64,000 bases of DNA, taken from contig CP093830.1 in NCBI GenBank assembly GCA_033063855.1, forward strand, positions 19,840,854-19,904,853, read 5' to 3'. The position numbers were made by a program, and so were the translations under genes. Positions 33,401 through 47,243 of the stretch are shown in pieces. How positions within the stretch are numbered: position 1 is the first letter of the stretch; every line of letters starts with the position of its first letter. Under the pieces are notes generated by a model. It made no database searches. It was not told where the DNA came from and worked only from the letters and a program-made list of their open reading frames with translations. This DNA is from Smittia aterrima. Taxonomy: Eukaryota; Arthropoda; Insecta; Diptera; Chironomidae.

Positions 33401-36400
33401 AATGCAAACTTTGAGAAGCCTGGCAAAGCTTCTTGTGAGGATTTCGAAGACGAGAACGTGTTGCTTTACGTTTTTATCGCGCGCCCTTCAATAAATGTAG
33501 GAGAACAAAAAAATAATAAAAAGCAGCGTTTATCAACCGAGGCGGAGTCTCATTGATGTTTCGGCGATGAAATTTATATATTTATATATTTCTCGTGATA
33601 CAATTGTGTGTACATGCCGTATTAATAATGCGAGAAATCGTTCCCGCTTGATCTCCTCTCGTTCACTCGCCTTCTCCTTTTTCCTTCTCGATTCGATGCG
33701 TTCATGTGTCGCGTTCTGTCTTTTATCACACAATTCGCATTATCGTTATTTGCGCTTTTCAAATAAATAACGACGAATAAGATCATTATCAATTATTTTG
33801 CAATTTTCGTATAATTTCTCTCCCGTTGATTATGGTCTCGCTGTACCACTGCATCTGCGGCTATATTAAGTAAGGAATGCTCTTTATAATTTGCTTCAGC
33901 ATTCCCGCTTTAACTCAATTTGTTGTCGAAAGCTTAGAGTATGGGAAGAGTTTTGTCTGCTGATTGGAATTCACTCTTGCCACCACTCCAATGCAAATTC
34001 CATTCATCCATTAAGCTAGCGAAGAAAAAACTTTAAACTTTCATCTCTCGTACAATGCACAATGAAGCGAATTAATCAATAATCATGTGAGTTCAAGTCT
34101 GAATTGATCATACGGCACATTATGCTCTTGCAACCGGCGATGAAAAAGCGAAAATCGAGAGCAAGAGCCAATCCATCAAAGCACTTTCCTGTCCCGATTA
34201 TTAGCTTCTCTATTGTTGTGCGGCTACAAAGAGCAATCCGTTTAAGGTCTTTAATAGAAATTGTGTTTGGTAGTTTGTTGGGAGAAGGAGAATTATCTAA
34301 AGCGTTCGCCTATTAATGACTGATGGTTAATGTGAAGCCGACAATTATGAGGCCGAGAATGCGCAATTTTCAGGATATTTATTTGAGTTCATTATAACTC
34401 TATTTGAAGAGATTTTGTTGAAGTGACGGATAATGAACCAAGTAAGTGACTTGGAGTAGCTTGTGATGAGCTCTATTCAAGTCATTGAAGAGAAAAGTGA
34501 ATGGAAACGAGCAACACCTGGACCACATTTCTATTTTACTCAATTAAATATTTCACTCGCCCATTAACTTATTCAATTAACTCTCAAACATTTCAATTAA
34601 GGTTTTCATTTAGCTTTGAGAGTAATTGCTTCAGGGCTCTCGTCTTCATTTCAAATTTACGACTCAATTAAAATCAGGATGATCAACTTCGAGTTGATCG
34701 TTATCAGATTCGTAGAACGTGTCCGTATAAAGTTTTGGGATTGTTTTATTAAGTCTCTTCTCTGAAAGCAGTAAAAGAATCCCTTCATGTATGAGAAAGC
34801 GCCAATTTAACTTAATGATTTATGACATTTGCTCGTGAAGCAACAAAAGCGAGCACAATGAAGACGATGGCTCTTAACTTTCAAAGGAAATTTGTCGTAG
34901 AATCTCCTTCTGACACCACAGACCGAACAAAGAAGCTTGAAATTTAATTTCTGATGAATTATGTTGTGCATGGGGTGAATTCGTCAGTGATGGGAAGAGA
35001 TAAATAATTTTCATTGATGAATTCCTTTTAGATCTTTTAAAAAAAATTTAAACATTTTTTATTAATTTCATCTCAATTACAAAATTGACGAACTAATCTC
35101 ACTCACGACCCCCGATGCGTATGTTTGCGTCAGGTAAGTCTACCTCCTGGAAATTAGCATCATCATGTTCAGAAGTATGAAGAATCGAGTGGAGAAGAAA
35201 TTGAAAACTCACTTCATCGAATTGATGATCGTTTAATTATTGTGTATTTGATTTTATTCTTTTGTCCCGGTGAGAGCGAAGGGAAACTTATCTTTCTTTA
35301 AATGATGATCAAATAGACCCCAATAAAACATAAAGCTTCAGGCCCAAGTCAGCAGAGAGAACATCAGGACGACGATGTAAAGTATCATGTCGTGCTGTGA
35401 AAAAGGTTTTCTATCATTTTCTGTTCTTGTAACTAACCCAAACAATGAATAGCGACCAATAATAAAATTGTAGTCGAACGATGTGATCAATTTTGATGTT
35501 TCTCTTTCCTTAGAAAAAGACATTAAGTCTAACATTGACACTTAATTAATAAAAAAAAGGCAAAACAAAAGCTAAAGAGGAACGAGAGAAAATCGATTGG
35601 TAACACAATCCTCGCGTCTCTGTCTTCATATTTTCGTTTTCCAATGAAAGACCCAAAAAAAAAAGTATAAACAGCTAAAGAATATAAAGCGGAGAATGTT
35701 ATGTCGTGTTATTTTGATCGTGAATAAGCGATAAACAATTAATTAATGGGCATGGAGATACTCGCTGCTATGGCAGTGCTTCAAACACTAAACACCAACA
35801 TTTCCTTTATATCGATTTAAATAATCACTTAATTCTTCTCGTCGTCTCTTTCTCTCAAGTATCGTTACAAATTAGCGTCGTTCCGATGAACGAAACACTT
35901 CACAAAGTATCTTAATTTATTGAAATAACCCCTGCCAGTCTCAAACATTTTGTACAATAATCGTTTGGAATTGCACGGAGCGACCCAGCAAACGAGGAAC
36001 GCAGAGAAGGAGACGTAAAGGTTTCGAGATATTTGAAGTGTTGTTGAAGTTACTGGGTTCGCCCCTTTCAAGAATATTTCATCGACCAAACCCCTCTCTC
36101 TCTCTTCATGTTTAAAGATGAATGTAACTTGAGGAAGTTTCTGATTATGTGACAATTAAATTGGAATCAAACGCCGAGGGGATGGAAAAAAATTACACGC
36201 TAATAAATAAACGAACGATGGTTGTGATAGCCATCGCTCATTTTTCTCATTTCAACTTTCCTTGTTTGTTCTGCGAGATGAAACTCCATGTTTGAGTGCG
36301 CCATATGCGCACAATTAAATGCAAATAAAAGTTATCACGATCATAATTGAGTTGAGCGAGAGGGAAACTCAACGACGAGGGTTGAGATTGCCTCGGGTTA

Positions 36401-39400
36401 TTTAACATTTTATTAGCCTTACGCATTATATTTTTATTGCGACATGTCCCAAAAGTACTTGAGCAATTTCTCGTTCATTGTGTTAAATCATCTGCAAAGA
36501 GAGCTCCGGGGAGGAGGAAGAAAAAAATGTGTCAGCCATCGCTGTAATAAAAACCAGGATTTATCGATTTTGTTGCTGAAATTGTATCAAATTTTCGTCT
36601 TAAAGATTCATGCGCGACAACGACTTGGCCGCACACACAAAAACTCGACAAATCGTATTATCTTTCTGGTCATGAAGTCTCTTCTTTCTTTTTTTGATCT
36701 CAGCCTGAAGACAAGGAACAGTTCGAACGCGACACCTTCCGGGATGGATTAATTGCACGCTCCGCATAATCCGCCGACAATAATTCAATTAAAAATTGGA
36801 TCTTCGATTGTATAATGAGACTCACGAGTTTATGGAAAGCTTTATTGATGGGAACAAGCTCTTTTTAACACTCAAAAGCCTTCAATCATTGCCGTTTGTT
36901 GTTTGTTATGGCTGAAATGAAAGGAAATTTATTCCGCATTACCTCGAACAGATTTCATTATTAAGCGCTTTACCTTTTAAAGAAGTAAACGCTCTGCGAT
37001 TCATTTAGATATGTTGAAGCTTTATTTTCTTTCTTTTCCTCACTCTCTCACTCTCGCACTCAACCAATCAGCGTTTTACATTTTTCTGTTCGTGTAAATT
37101 GTTCAATTACAAGCGAGAAAAATGGCTGCGTTGATATTCCATGCAAATTCTTCCATTCACAGCTCTAAATATTTTTCGCCAGCTTTAAATCTCAATTTTC
37201 TCACCTTCGCGCGCACGGAATATCTCAATTCCTTCTCATCCGAGTCGCGCATTGAAATACATTCCATCGAACAAATTAACACATGTTTTTGTCCTTTTTG
37301 GGTTGGAAGTTGAGCGGAAAAAAAATAAGGCGACACGAGAAAATCGGTAATTTCTGCATTGAAAGCGCATTTTGTACCGAAAACTGCATCGAAAGGTCTC
37401 AGCGCACAAAGGAACTTTCGCATAACAAAGCGTTTAAAAAACAATTTTGAATCCATTAGTGGCGAAACAATAGAATTAATGTGAAGAATTTGTAATATCA
37501 TCGCTTATTAGAGTTTTCTTTCGCTTTTTTTGGTCTCGCATGGTCGTTAAAAGAAACGAAGCGGACACTGCAGTGGCTTCAGCTTTTGTATAATTCGTTT
37601 AACTCTTTTTGTCGCTCCCGATGTGTCCACCAACCCTGTCGATGTTCACGTTTTATCAATTCGAACACAAAACCAAATCTCGCTCCTTGTCTCATTTGAT
37701 TTGTATCCAATCTTTTCATCTTTTCAAACGACGTAGCCGTTTACTCTCCGAATCCGCAAAATCAATGTGTCCAACTTCACAAGTTATTCTTTCTCTCGTT
37801 TTTTTTCGACCGAAACTACAAATTCGGATACAGTCAAAAAACTGCAGAATCAGAATATTTTATTCATTGAATGAGAGAAATATCATTAGGCATTCCACTT
37901 TTTTGTCCGCTCGCCTTTTTCACTTTCATGCCTTTTTGTTTTTCAATTGTGTCGGCTTCACGTCCTTTATTCTTGTTGCTAAAATGTGTTGTCCCCGAAA
38001 AAAGAAGCAAAGCAGGCGATAGTAAGGGAAAAGCGAGCAGCAAGAGGAGTTATTGTTATTGAAACAAATCGAGAAGCTTTTTTTTTTTGCTTTGCCATGC
38101 GACGATGTCCGTTAATTCTGCTGGGATCTCCTCGTCGTTTGCCGAAGAAAACGACAAACGCAGAAGAAGGAGAAAACAATATTTTTCTGGTGATTGTTTA
38201 AACGAGCAAAATTGGTGATAAGAATTCGAGTTTTATGTCAAAGAATTGAATTTATGTGTCGTTTTAAATCGCTCTGCGTTCAAAGTCGAAGAAGAAATCC
38301 GCTTATTCTTGCCAGACTTTGAGTCTGATTCGCTTGCGTTGTTGAACATGAAGCGAAGGGAAACAGATCGATATATTGGCAGATATGAGAATGTAATCGA
38401 ATAAATTTATGTTGAGCCAGAGCGGAGATGCCGGTGCTTCGCAATCTTTTGAAAACTCTTCACTGAATCATCTTCGACTAAGTTTATCATTTTATTCAAA
38501 GACAAATTGAAATGTTTCTTAAGTCAACATCATCTGCGTCGATTACCTCGACTCATTCTCCTCCGTCTTGCTTCGCGCAATGTTTGGACAGAGATTCCAA
38601 CACAAATTAAGTGTTTTCTCTCCTTTCCCTCGAAGGATTTCGTCGAGAAGATGAAGAAATGCTAAAATGCAAATTAAAATTAATTGGCCGCTAATTTATC
38701 ATTTCGACGGAATCTCATTTTTTCGGGACAGGAATCCGCCGGGGCAAGTTTATCGTCTCAATAGTCGGGGTCTGTTTGTTAAATGTTCATCATATATTTT
38801 GTTAACACAACCTTTTAATTTGCTATAAGCTGTACGATCGTTAAAACGAAATAAAATATTATTTGATCTGTCGTGGCATTTGTTTGCTGAAAAGAAGTCG
38901 ACGACGACGAAGGTAAAGAAGTAAAAAAAATTCCGTGAAACATGAAACGAGAGAGTTGAGCTTTTATCTGACGGAACGTGTGTTGCTTATCTCGCCAGCG
39001 AAAACAACCAATTAGGCAAATTTTTAATGATTCATACAATTCGTAGCATTGCAGACTAAACGATACCGAGATTATGTTGGTCAGATAAGATTGCAATGCG
39101 ATCCTGAAAGGAACGGGAAGTGCGCAATGTCTTCTTGAAATTCGAGGGCGAAGCGAATGAATGAATTGCAAATTAATTTGCTTTCTTTCTTCTTCTCCGT
39201 CTTTGAGTAAACTTTAAAAAACTGCAAAATACATTCTGTGACAAGGTGCGTTCATCATCGATAATCGTTGTCGTAAACATTTCACGGCCTCGAACGCAAA
39301 CATGTGTTGAATTTATTATCGACGAGTAAGACAAGCTCGTAAGTTATGAACGAAATACTTAAAAAATATTAAATTATGCGCCTTATGCAGTTCAGTTATG

Positions 39401-42400
39401 TGGCTGAGAATGAGGCATTGCGGGTGGCATGAGAATCTAATTATAAACTTGCAAAACTAAAAGCTTCAGCTGTTGCGCAAACAACATTTCCTTGGCGGCC
39501 TATGCGTGATTTTGAGCAGACTCCAAAAAGGAAACTGCAATTCCACCAAAATTCACCGCTTTCTTGGAAAGACTAAAGCCAAAGCTTATTCCCTATTATC
39601 CAATTACCAGCATGAAATTAAATGTGGATGATTCCATTATAGATAATTTTCTCCTCGCTTTGAAGAAATCTTCCTTGAGCAGCATGTGTTAAGAAACATC
39701 CTTTTGACGAAGGCTTAGGAGTCGGCACACTTTGCATCTCCGCTAGACGAGAATGCAACGAAGGAGAAAGAGAAAATCTCAACTGCAATTTCATGCATTT
39801 CGCTACTGTCTTCTATCAACTACAAAGCGATGAATGAGTGAAGAAGGGAAGAAGCTTTTTATCTACCTGACGACAGTAATAAGTCATTTGAATCTCCGTA
39901 ACTAACAAACGCTTGGTGCAGGGAGTCAATCATTTCTACATTTGCTTTTTGCCTTTTTTGGATTATCTTTTTGAGGATGATTTCTCTCTTTTCTTCTTTT
40001 TTTTTCGTCTTTGAACTGCAAAACCGAGAGAAGAAAAGGAACGAGAAGAAACGGGTGCTAATTCTACGGATTAACGAAAGTATCAATTACAAAGTAACAC
40101 TAACTATTGAAGGGATACAATTTACTGTGCAAATAAAATAATGAGAGAGCTGCATAGTTGAATACGAAGTCGACGTGCAACGATTTACTGAGAGACTTTG
40201 TAAGGAATCCAATTAATAAAACAAATATTTAGTCAGACGCAGGCGACGCTAATAAAATAAAAAGAATCCACGACTATGAGTCCATAAATTATGCCTTTAG
40301 TGTCGTTTCTATTAACACCTGTATGGAATATAAAAGCGAGACCATAAACTAAGAAATAAAGCTTTGTTGTGTTCACAGTTCGCTTTTCAACGGAATTAGA
40401 AGACATTAAGTTTTGAATTTATTTAATTTTCCTTCGTTGTTCCCACTTTCCTCCAACATATTTAAAACAAAATGTTTTTTTGTCTCTCACAACAACGTCG
40501 ACTGTTGAATTGTTGTTTGTTCTATTAGTTAACATCGTGTCGACTTGATTCATAAAATTTGTTTTTTATTTCACTATCGTGAGCGAGTCGTGTTGCGCTT
40601 GAAACATTTGACATGAGAGTTGATTCGAGTTGTGTCGTGGCGAGGGACGAAAGTGTGAGCTAAGTCTCTTTCTCTCTTTATCTCCGCCCATCTAACTTCA
40701 CGGTTATTACATTAAAGGATAAATATTTACTTAATCGATAATCCTTTGTGATGTTTTTATGACTTTTTCTTCAAACTCTTTCGGGCTTGTCCTTATGCAA
40801 ATGAGTTTGCAGTAGTTTTTTTGGTTTTCAGGTTGAACAAAGCATTCGGTCAATAAAAGAATTAGAAGTTTGAGGTTTTCTGTGGGTATCGCTTTAAAAG
40901 GATTCCAATTTTAATCTGGCCAGAGCTGGTTGACGTTAATTATGCGCTCGAATCGTCTTCGAGGCAATCGTCTTCTAAGAAGCTTAATAAATTGGCTGAT
41001 GATGCATTTACCCTTCTTAAAATGTTTTCTTATCTTAAAAGGCAATAAACATTCAATTTTTGATGAATTCTCTTGCTCTTCGCCGGCCAAGTGTAAACTT
41101 TTATGTTCTCGATGTACCTGCGAGCGATTCCTTCTCGCACATCATCACTTTGCAATATGTGGATTCAAACTTTAACTTTTTTTTTTATCTTAAACACATG
41201 ACGCCAAGCTAATTGATGATAATGATGCATGATAAATATTTGAGAGAATTATTCAATATTACATGAAAGGGTAGACACACGAAAGCTGGCTGCATTTATA
41301 TTTTCACAGCCTGATGGATGCCTAATGATACATAAACGTTTATTCCCCATTTTGTGATCGTCCCGAGCTTGAAATTAACTGCAATTATCGTTTGACCGAT
41401 TCGAAACATTATTTCTTTCAAAAAGCGTTTAATTAAAAGACTTTTTTTTTATTTATAATTCTCGAAAATAAAAAAAGTTTAATCACTCGAAACACGCGAT
41501 GCTCGCTCGACTGTTGAATGCGCTCATAAGACAGAAATGATTCATAACGGTGGTTGCTCGAGGATCTTGCAAATTAACTCACGAAAAAAAAAAACTCGCT
41601 GAGGAATTCAAATTATAATTTGCTTTCATCACAATTAACGAAGTAGTAGTAGAAACAAATTCAAATCATGTCATTAAGGCGCGTAAAACGCCTTCAGTCG
41701 CAACCTCCATCGCTGTATAGATTTCCAGACACGACATTGATTAACTAAAGTGCCCACTCAATTAAGAGGAAAATTTATATTTAGCGTAATTAAAATGTTT
41801 TCATTTCTCCATCGCCGTCGTTTCGTGTCGTGTCGATCTCGTCGCTCAAAAAATTATAATTAATTGAAATGGAAAAAGAGCAGACACGATCCAAGAGTCC
41901 AAGAGTGGATAGAGCTAAACAAATTACGAAATCAAATGATGATGGTTTCAATGGGGCGAGTAGTGAAAAGGAGAGAGAGATGAATATTGAGATTACAACC
42001 AACAACACAATGAATTAGATTTAATTTTTTTTCACCTTCCTTTTGTTAAATGACAAGCCAGCATTGTCGTGATTAATGAATGATAAATCACAAGACAGAA
42101 ATCAATATTAACATAATCCGTGCCCCATTGTGCTTCGCTGGAGAATAACTCAATCAGCCTTAGCAGCTCTGATCGACACCACTGCGCTCTCATTTCTCTC
42201 TCTCTCGTTGATTGTAATCGCGCAATGACTTTTATTTACTTTAAACACAAAATTGTGTACATTAACGCTTTTTACAATTAGAACTCGCCTCCTCCCCTCC
42301 CCCAAATACAATTTCGATTGAAGCAGCGATCGCTTCGAAGAAATCAAATCATTTATCATATCGAATTTAAATAATAACATGTTTATTATTTTATAGAAAG

Positions 42401-43683
42401 AGCTTGGATCTCTGATTTCGAGTCCGTTACATTAAATGATTTATTCGCTTTTTTAGAAGAAATAGTTTTTTTTTCGGGTCTGCTTCGCACTCAGAGTCTA
42501 ATGTGTTTGATTTATGATTGAACATTTCTTATTAACAAACAATGAGAAATTGTTAGATGATCTTTTTGTGTCTGTTAATGCGGTTAAAAGTTAGTTGGAC
42601 CAAATATCTCGACGTGCAGTGCTGGGTGGAAACAAGAGGAGAAGAGAGAAAGATTAATTTGTTCGTTTTGATTATTTGATGTTTTAATCCGATCGTTTGA
42701 GGAGAACAGAGCAAAGGAATCATCATCGTAATGGTAAATATTAGATTTAAACTCCCACTTGGGGCACAAAATTAATGACTCCAATTGGATTTTCGGGCAT
42801 TTACGATCCTCATTATTCCTCAAGCTTTTGTTTGGGAGCGAAAGCCAAGCCTGAAACTGAAAACCAAAGAGATTGAGATTGAGTTGTTTTGAATTAGAGT
42901 TTATGGATTTTTCTGATTTTATTTTTGTCGAAAATAAATCGCTTAGAAGATATTTACATTAAAATGATTTCGAATTAATTAAATATCTTTGTACAATTTT
43001 TTATAATTTTACTTGTCTAACGTTAATTAACTTGATAATTTGTCAAATCATTTGATATACACAAATAGGAGCGTTTTGCAATTGCTTTTGGCACAACTGA
43101 CATCATCATCATCAACTTGAACTCAATTGCATTTTAAAAGAGTGGAATCAACCAATTAAAGACGAGAAGTGTTGAAACTCAAAGCGCTTTCAATTAATCT
43201 TCTGTGGTGCAGAGAGTGATTGAGTGAGTGGGGGAATTGCTGTGTGACCATCACGACGCGAATGTTGTTTGTACACTCGCTCATGTCTTTCATGTTCTTC
43301 TCTTAAAAGTTTTTATCATTTCCTCTCAATCTCACAACACATTCCTTGATGTTTAATTAAACTTTAACGTCAATGGGTTTGAGTGTGTTTGAAAGAGTCG
43401 CTAAGTGACATTTTCAACAAGCCGAAAGATGATACGAGTAATCAAAAGAGTCTGAGTCTTTCTCGTTCATTCAAATGCCATAAATATCAATGACCAACAA
43501 CTGCAATCCGTTCTCAGCGCGCACTTCTTCGTCTCTCAATATGGTAATTCGAAACTGAATGCTTAATGGAGTGGTGATTCAAACTGTCAATTTGTTGTTA
43601 TTATACTCGTTTCTCTCATCTTTTTTTTTGTACTCGGCTGAACAGCCAATTTAACCAATTACAAGTTCCATTAAAACTATTTT
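30412..43683. other. Gene desert downstream of empty spiracles (13.3 kb)
   Basis: No coding exon with protein-family or splice support was found on either strand. Open frames up to 137 codons occur, but they are low-complexity, lack family resemblance and look like chance. The DNA is AT-rich with many TTAATTA/CAATTAA-type motifs, poly(A)/poly(T) runs and short CT-rich tracts (for example near 36090). It has no recognisable transposon ends. Beside a head-patterning homeobox gene, the likeliest content is distal enhancers, but no single enhancer can be defined from one sequence. The region also includes the COX7C promoter at its left end. Confidence 0.5.
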
Positions 43684-46600
43684 TCACTCGTCATCAGACG
43701 GACAATCGTCCATATCAATCAACTCATCATCTTCTTCGTAAGTGCCTGGACTGTGTTGATTGCCACCGCCAGACTTCGAATCGCCGTCCTCTTGTTGCAT
43801 TCGTTTATGTTTCGTGCGACGATTTTGGAACCAAACTTTTACCTAAACGAGATAGAGAGAGAGAAGAGAGAAATAAGAAGATGATTAACATTCTTTTCTG
43901 CAAATTGAGTCGTCTGCAAGCTGCGAAACTTAATATTCACGCTTTGATGTTACAAGCTTTTGCTTTATCGAACGTTTAATCACGAAGATTAATAAATTAG
44001 CCCCAAACAGTCGAACACTCCAGTCAATAACTTTGAATCCCCAACGTAATAAATCATTACAAGATATTTTTTTTTGGCTTGATTTTCTTTTTTTCCGTTC
44101 TCCACGAAAAAAAAAAGTCTCATGTTGTGTTGAGCCCAAACGTGTAAAGTTTTGTGTTTGGAAATATTTTTATTTATTTTTGTTCGTTTTCCCTGACTGC
44201 GACTAATGAAAACCAAAACTCGGTGTATATCTTAATTTGAGCCAAAAGAATTTTTTTTTCTTTCTGTTCAGTGATTAATTGTTCCCACGCCATTCAGTGA
44301 GAGAGGGAGCGACAGTTGAGTTTATCGCCGTAGCGAGTGATTAAATTTCACAGCCAATAAAGACTTTCGAGAGAGAGAGAGAGAGAAAGAAATTAAATAA
44401 TTAATAATTACCTGAGTTTCAGTTAAACTAAGTTGCTGCGCTAAAGTTTTTCTCTCCGCACCAACGACATACTGATTGCTTTCAAATGCATGCTCCAATT
44501 TGAGTAATTGAGTTGGGGAGAATGCTGTTCGCACTCGCTTTGGCTTGCGAAACGGATGCAGAAGGAAATCTGAAATGATTAAAACGAAAAATATTTAGTT
44601 TAAAGAACTTATCAAAAACGAACAAATAAAAAGTATTTCGTTGTCAGAAGGAATCATTAAATATTTATGAGGCAATTAATTACAACATTGTTGAAGAAAG
44701 AACATGCTCGGCTGTCTTCTTCCGATCATAAAGTCATAACATGAGTGAGCATAAGACGATCAACTCCCTTCAACCCAACAAAGTATTTATTTTTTAGCGA
44801 TTAATGATGAATTTAATAATGAAGTCAATAATTTCTTTTCTGTTTCGTTTCGTTGTTGTTTGCTTCAGGCGGTCCAAGGAACGTAGCAATTAAAAGCACA
44901 TTACAACAAATTGAACTCGGTTGAATTAACATTGAAAGCATGTAATGAAAATGCAAACATCAGATTAAAATGCGGTTAAATTAATGCTAAATTATATGTT
45001 AATGATAGCGAGAGAGCGATTTTCAGGAGAAAAAAAAACAATTTGCCTGCGCAACGGATACTTTAATGCAACTGCTTCTCGTGAGGGTTAATGCAAGTCA
45101 AGAAAATTACTTTGATAATTAATCTCGTTGTGACTTAAAAATGCATTGGCGCCGCTCTCAGTTAAATCCTTGCCCGGATAATTGTCTTAAGAACCAAACT
45201 AAACTCAACTGAGATAAATTTCAAATTAATTGAAAACATGAGCCAAGGAAGTTGAGTTGTAATTATATTCCGATTCGCATAATGAAGAGAGAAGCTTCAA
45301 CATGAAGTTGTCAAGGTAAATTATCAGACGAATTAACAAATAATTAATTAGACATTAAGATTCCTATCAAAGTTTATCATGGAAGCAGCAGCAAGAGAGG
45401 AAATGGAGAATCGTGAAGCAACCTGCTTGTATTGTGTCTAATTATACTTTATTAATGACTTTTCTGAACCGCTTAATAACACTTAATTATAAATGTTTTA
45501 GTTCTCTCGCATGCAACGTACACCAAGAAAGAGAATTCTAGTTCAACGAGTGATGAGGAATGAACGATTCGCAAATGAAATTATCTTCATCGCAAGCGCA
45601 TAATCTCCTAAACAATTTTCATAGCAAATTAGCAGGTTCACTCGTTACTTTGTTTGTTAAATATTTTCAACTACTTAAAGCCAATGTGCAACTATATGTT
45701 GCAGCTATCGATGGAGGGCATGGACGAAGAGAAAACGAGCCATAATTGGTTTTATATTGAATCGCGAGAGCATAATTTAATGTATTCAAGCACAAATTAC
45801 AGTCAATCAAATTACATTTCAGTCACGTTTTTGCATTTGATACTTCGAGCATTATTCAACAACAACATTAAAGCCATGAAAAGCTCTTCTCAACGATCGA
45901 CTTGCACTATAATCAACCGCTTTTCTTTCCCTTCTTTTGCCTCCAACTCACTTTACAAGTCTCTTTTGTTGATTTCAATTTGAATTTCGAGAAAGAGAAA
46001 AACTTGCACACTCCTCATGAACAATCATTTGAAGCTGATAATTTCGGCGAGAGAAGAAATTAATTATATTGCTCCGAAAAAAAAAGAAAAAAAAATATTT
46101 CCCAACGGCAAAACCGCAAATTTCTCATCTCCCAACCTTAATTATTTTCCTCTCTCTCTCGTTTGTACTTGCAAACATTTATTTAGTGCTGCAATTAGCG
46201 TGCACATTGATATGTAGTTCATTATTGCAGTTTATCTCGCGAGTTTAAAGATTATTTATGAGTCAGCCTCTCGCGAGGTAATGCGCGGTATTGGCTTCTT
46301 GGAAAGCGAAATAAAAACTACCGAGAGGGTCAAAGAGAGAACGGAAGAATTCCTTAATGAAGATTTCACAAAACGAGGAGAATATTTAATTTTACGAAAA
46401 AAAAAAAATAAAAAGTTTATGATGAAATCGTTTACTCACTTCCAGGAAATCGGTGTGGAAATATCCGTCCATGTCGGCTTAGCAACCAAGGATACAGAGG
46501 ATAACTGTCGCGGGGAATATTTGGATTATGAAGGTGGGGAAGATGTTGAGGGAGGGCTCCTAATGGAAACCCTGACTGCGCTGCTAGGTTGGCAGCAGCT

Positions 46601-47243
46601 TGGAAGTGACCAGCCGAAAAAAATGGTTCTGAGTGGCAATCATTTCTGGTGAATAGCCTTGCGGCGGCATTTGATGTTGCGGTGGACCGATCGGAGATGG
46701 ACGCATGATATTTGCTGGGATGCCCGGGACGATGATTGGGCCTTTTTGATGTTGCTGTGGTGACATAATTGGCGAAGGTGGAGAGCGTGATCGTCGATTG
46801 TTTGAATCGTCAGCGGAGAGGTGTGTTCGTGGTGACAACTCAGGTGACATTGATCGCTTTTGAATTTCGTGTCTTTGAATGTGATTTTCTTGCTCTGACA
46901 GTCTGTGATGAATGCTCTTTTGTTGGTCCATCAGTTCCGTTTGTGCTGATATCGGTGACGTACTCAAAGATCTTTTGTATCGATTGTGCAATTCCAACTG
47001 TGAATATTCGCTTAGTCGCAAGGCTCGTTGGATGTCAGCGTTTGAAGTTGAGAATTTTGGAGATTTCTGTTGATAACCGTAGTCACTTAGTGGACTCAAA
47101 GGTGCCTCAGATCCTTCGCTATCTTGCGAGAAGTGGATCGGCGATTTGTTCTTATTGCGATTGCCGACGATCGAGTCGATCGAGAAACCAATTTTGGGCT
47201 TTGTTGTAGGAGACATCGTCATCATTGGAGCCGAAGGCATCAT
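43684..47243 (-). CDS. ems: Homeobox transcription factor empty spiracles (Ems/Emx family)
   Basis: Head-gap and neural patterning homeodomain factor. Three exons on the minus strand: 46440-47243, 44412-44569, 43684-43842 (introns of 1870 and 569 nt). Exon 1 has an eh1-like Groucho motif (KIGFSIDSIVG) near the start, then a low-complexity Ser/Pro/His/Gln region, GHFQAAANLAAQ, and the hexapeptide context YPLYPWLLSRHGRIFPHRFPG. Exons 2-3 encode the homeodomain (RKPKRVRTAFSPTQLLKLEH ... VVGAERKTLAQQLSLTETQ, VKVWFQNRRTKHKRMQQED). The acidic ending DDELIDMDDCPSDDE is characteristic of insect Ems. The homeodomain intron lies just before VKVWFQ. Oddity: exon 1 is one base out of frame at a run of seven A (plus strand) at 46617-46623; on both sides the encoded protein matches Ems. 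With the frame repaired the protein is about 373 residues. Confidence 0.95.
44369..44386. repeat. (GA)9 microsatellite
   Basis: Nine GA dinucleotides in the second intron of empty spiracles, close to the donor site of that intron on the minus strand. Confidence 0.9.
46617..46623 (-). other. Homopolymer frameshift in ems exon 1
   Basis: Run of seven T on the coding (minus) strand. Upstream the frame reads GYSPEMIATQNHFF. Downstream the family-like sequence SAGHFQAAANLAAQ is in the next frame, and the original frame stops at 46584-46586. Exon 1 is 804 nt, but the exon 2 junction requires a length of 3n+1, so exactly one base appears to be missing (or two extra). Confidence 0.85.

Noticed and set aside
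33036..33407. 123-codon minus-strand open frame
   Set aside because: Random-looking translation, no homology recognised.
37609..38022. 137-codon plus-strand open frame in the desert
   Set aside because: No family resemblance, low-complexity Ser/Phe/Leu composition, no splice or poly(A) context; probably chance.
40329..40335. TATAAAA box with downstream initiator-like TTCACAGTTC
   Set aside because: The spacing from the box to the candidate start is about 45 bases rather than about 30, and no gene follows within reach.
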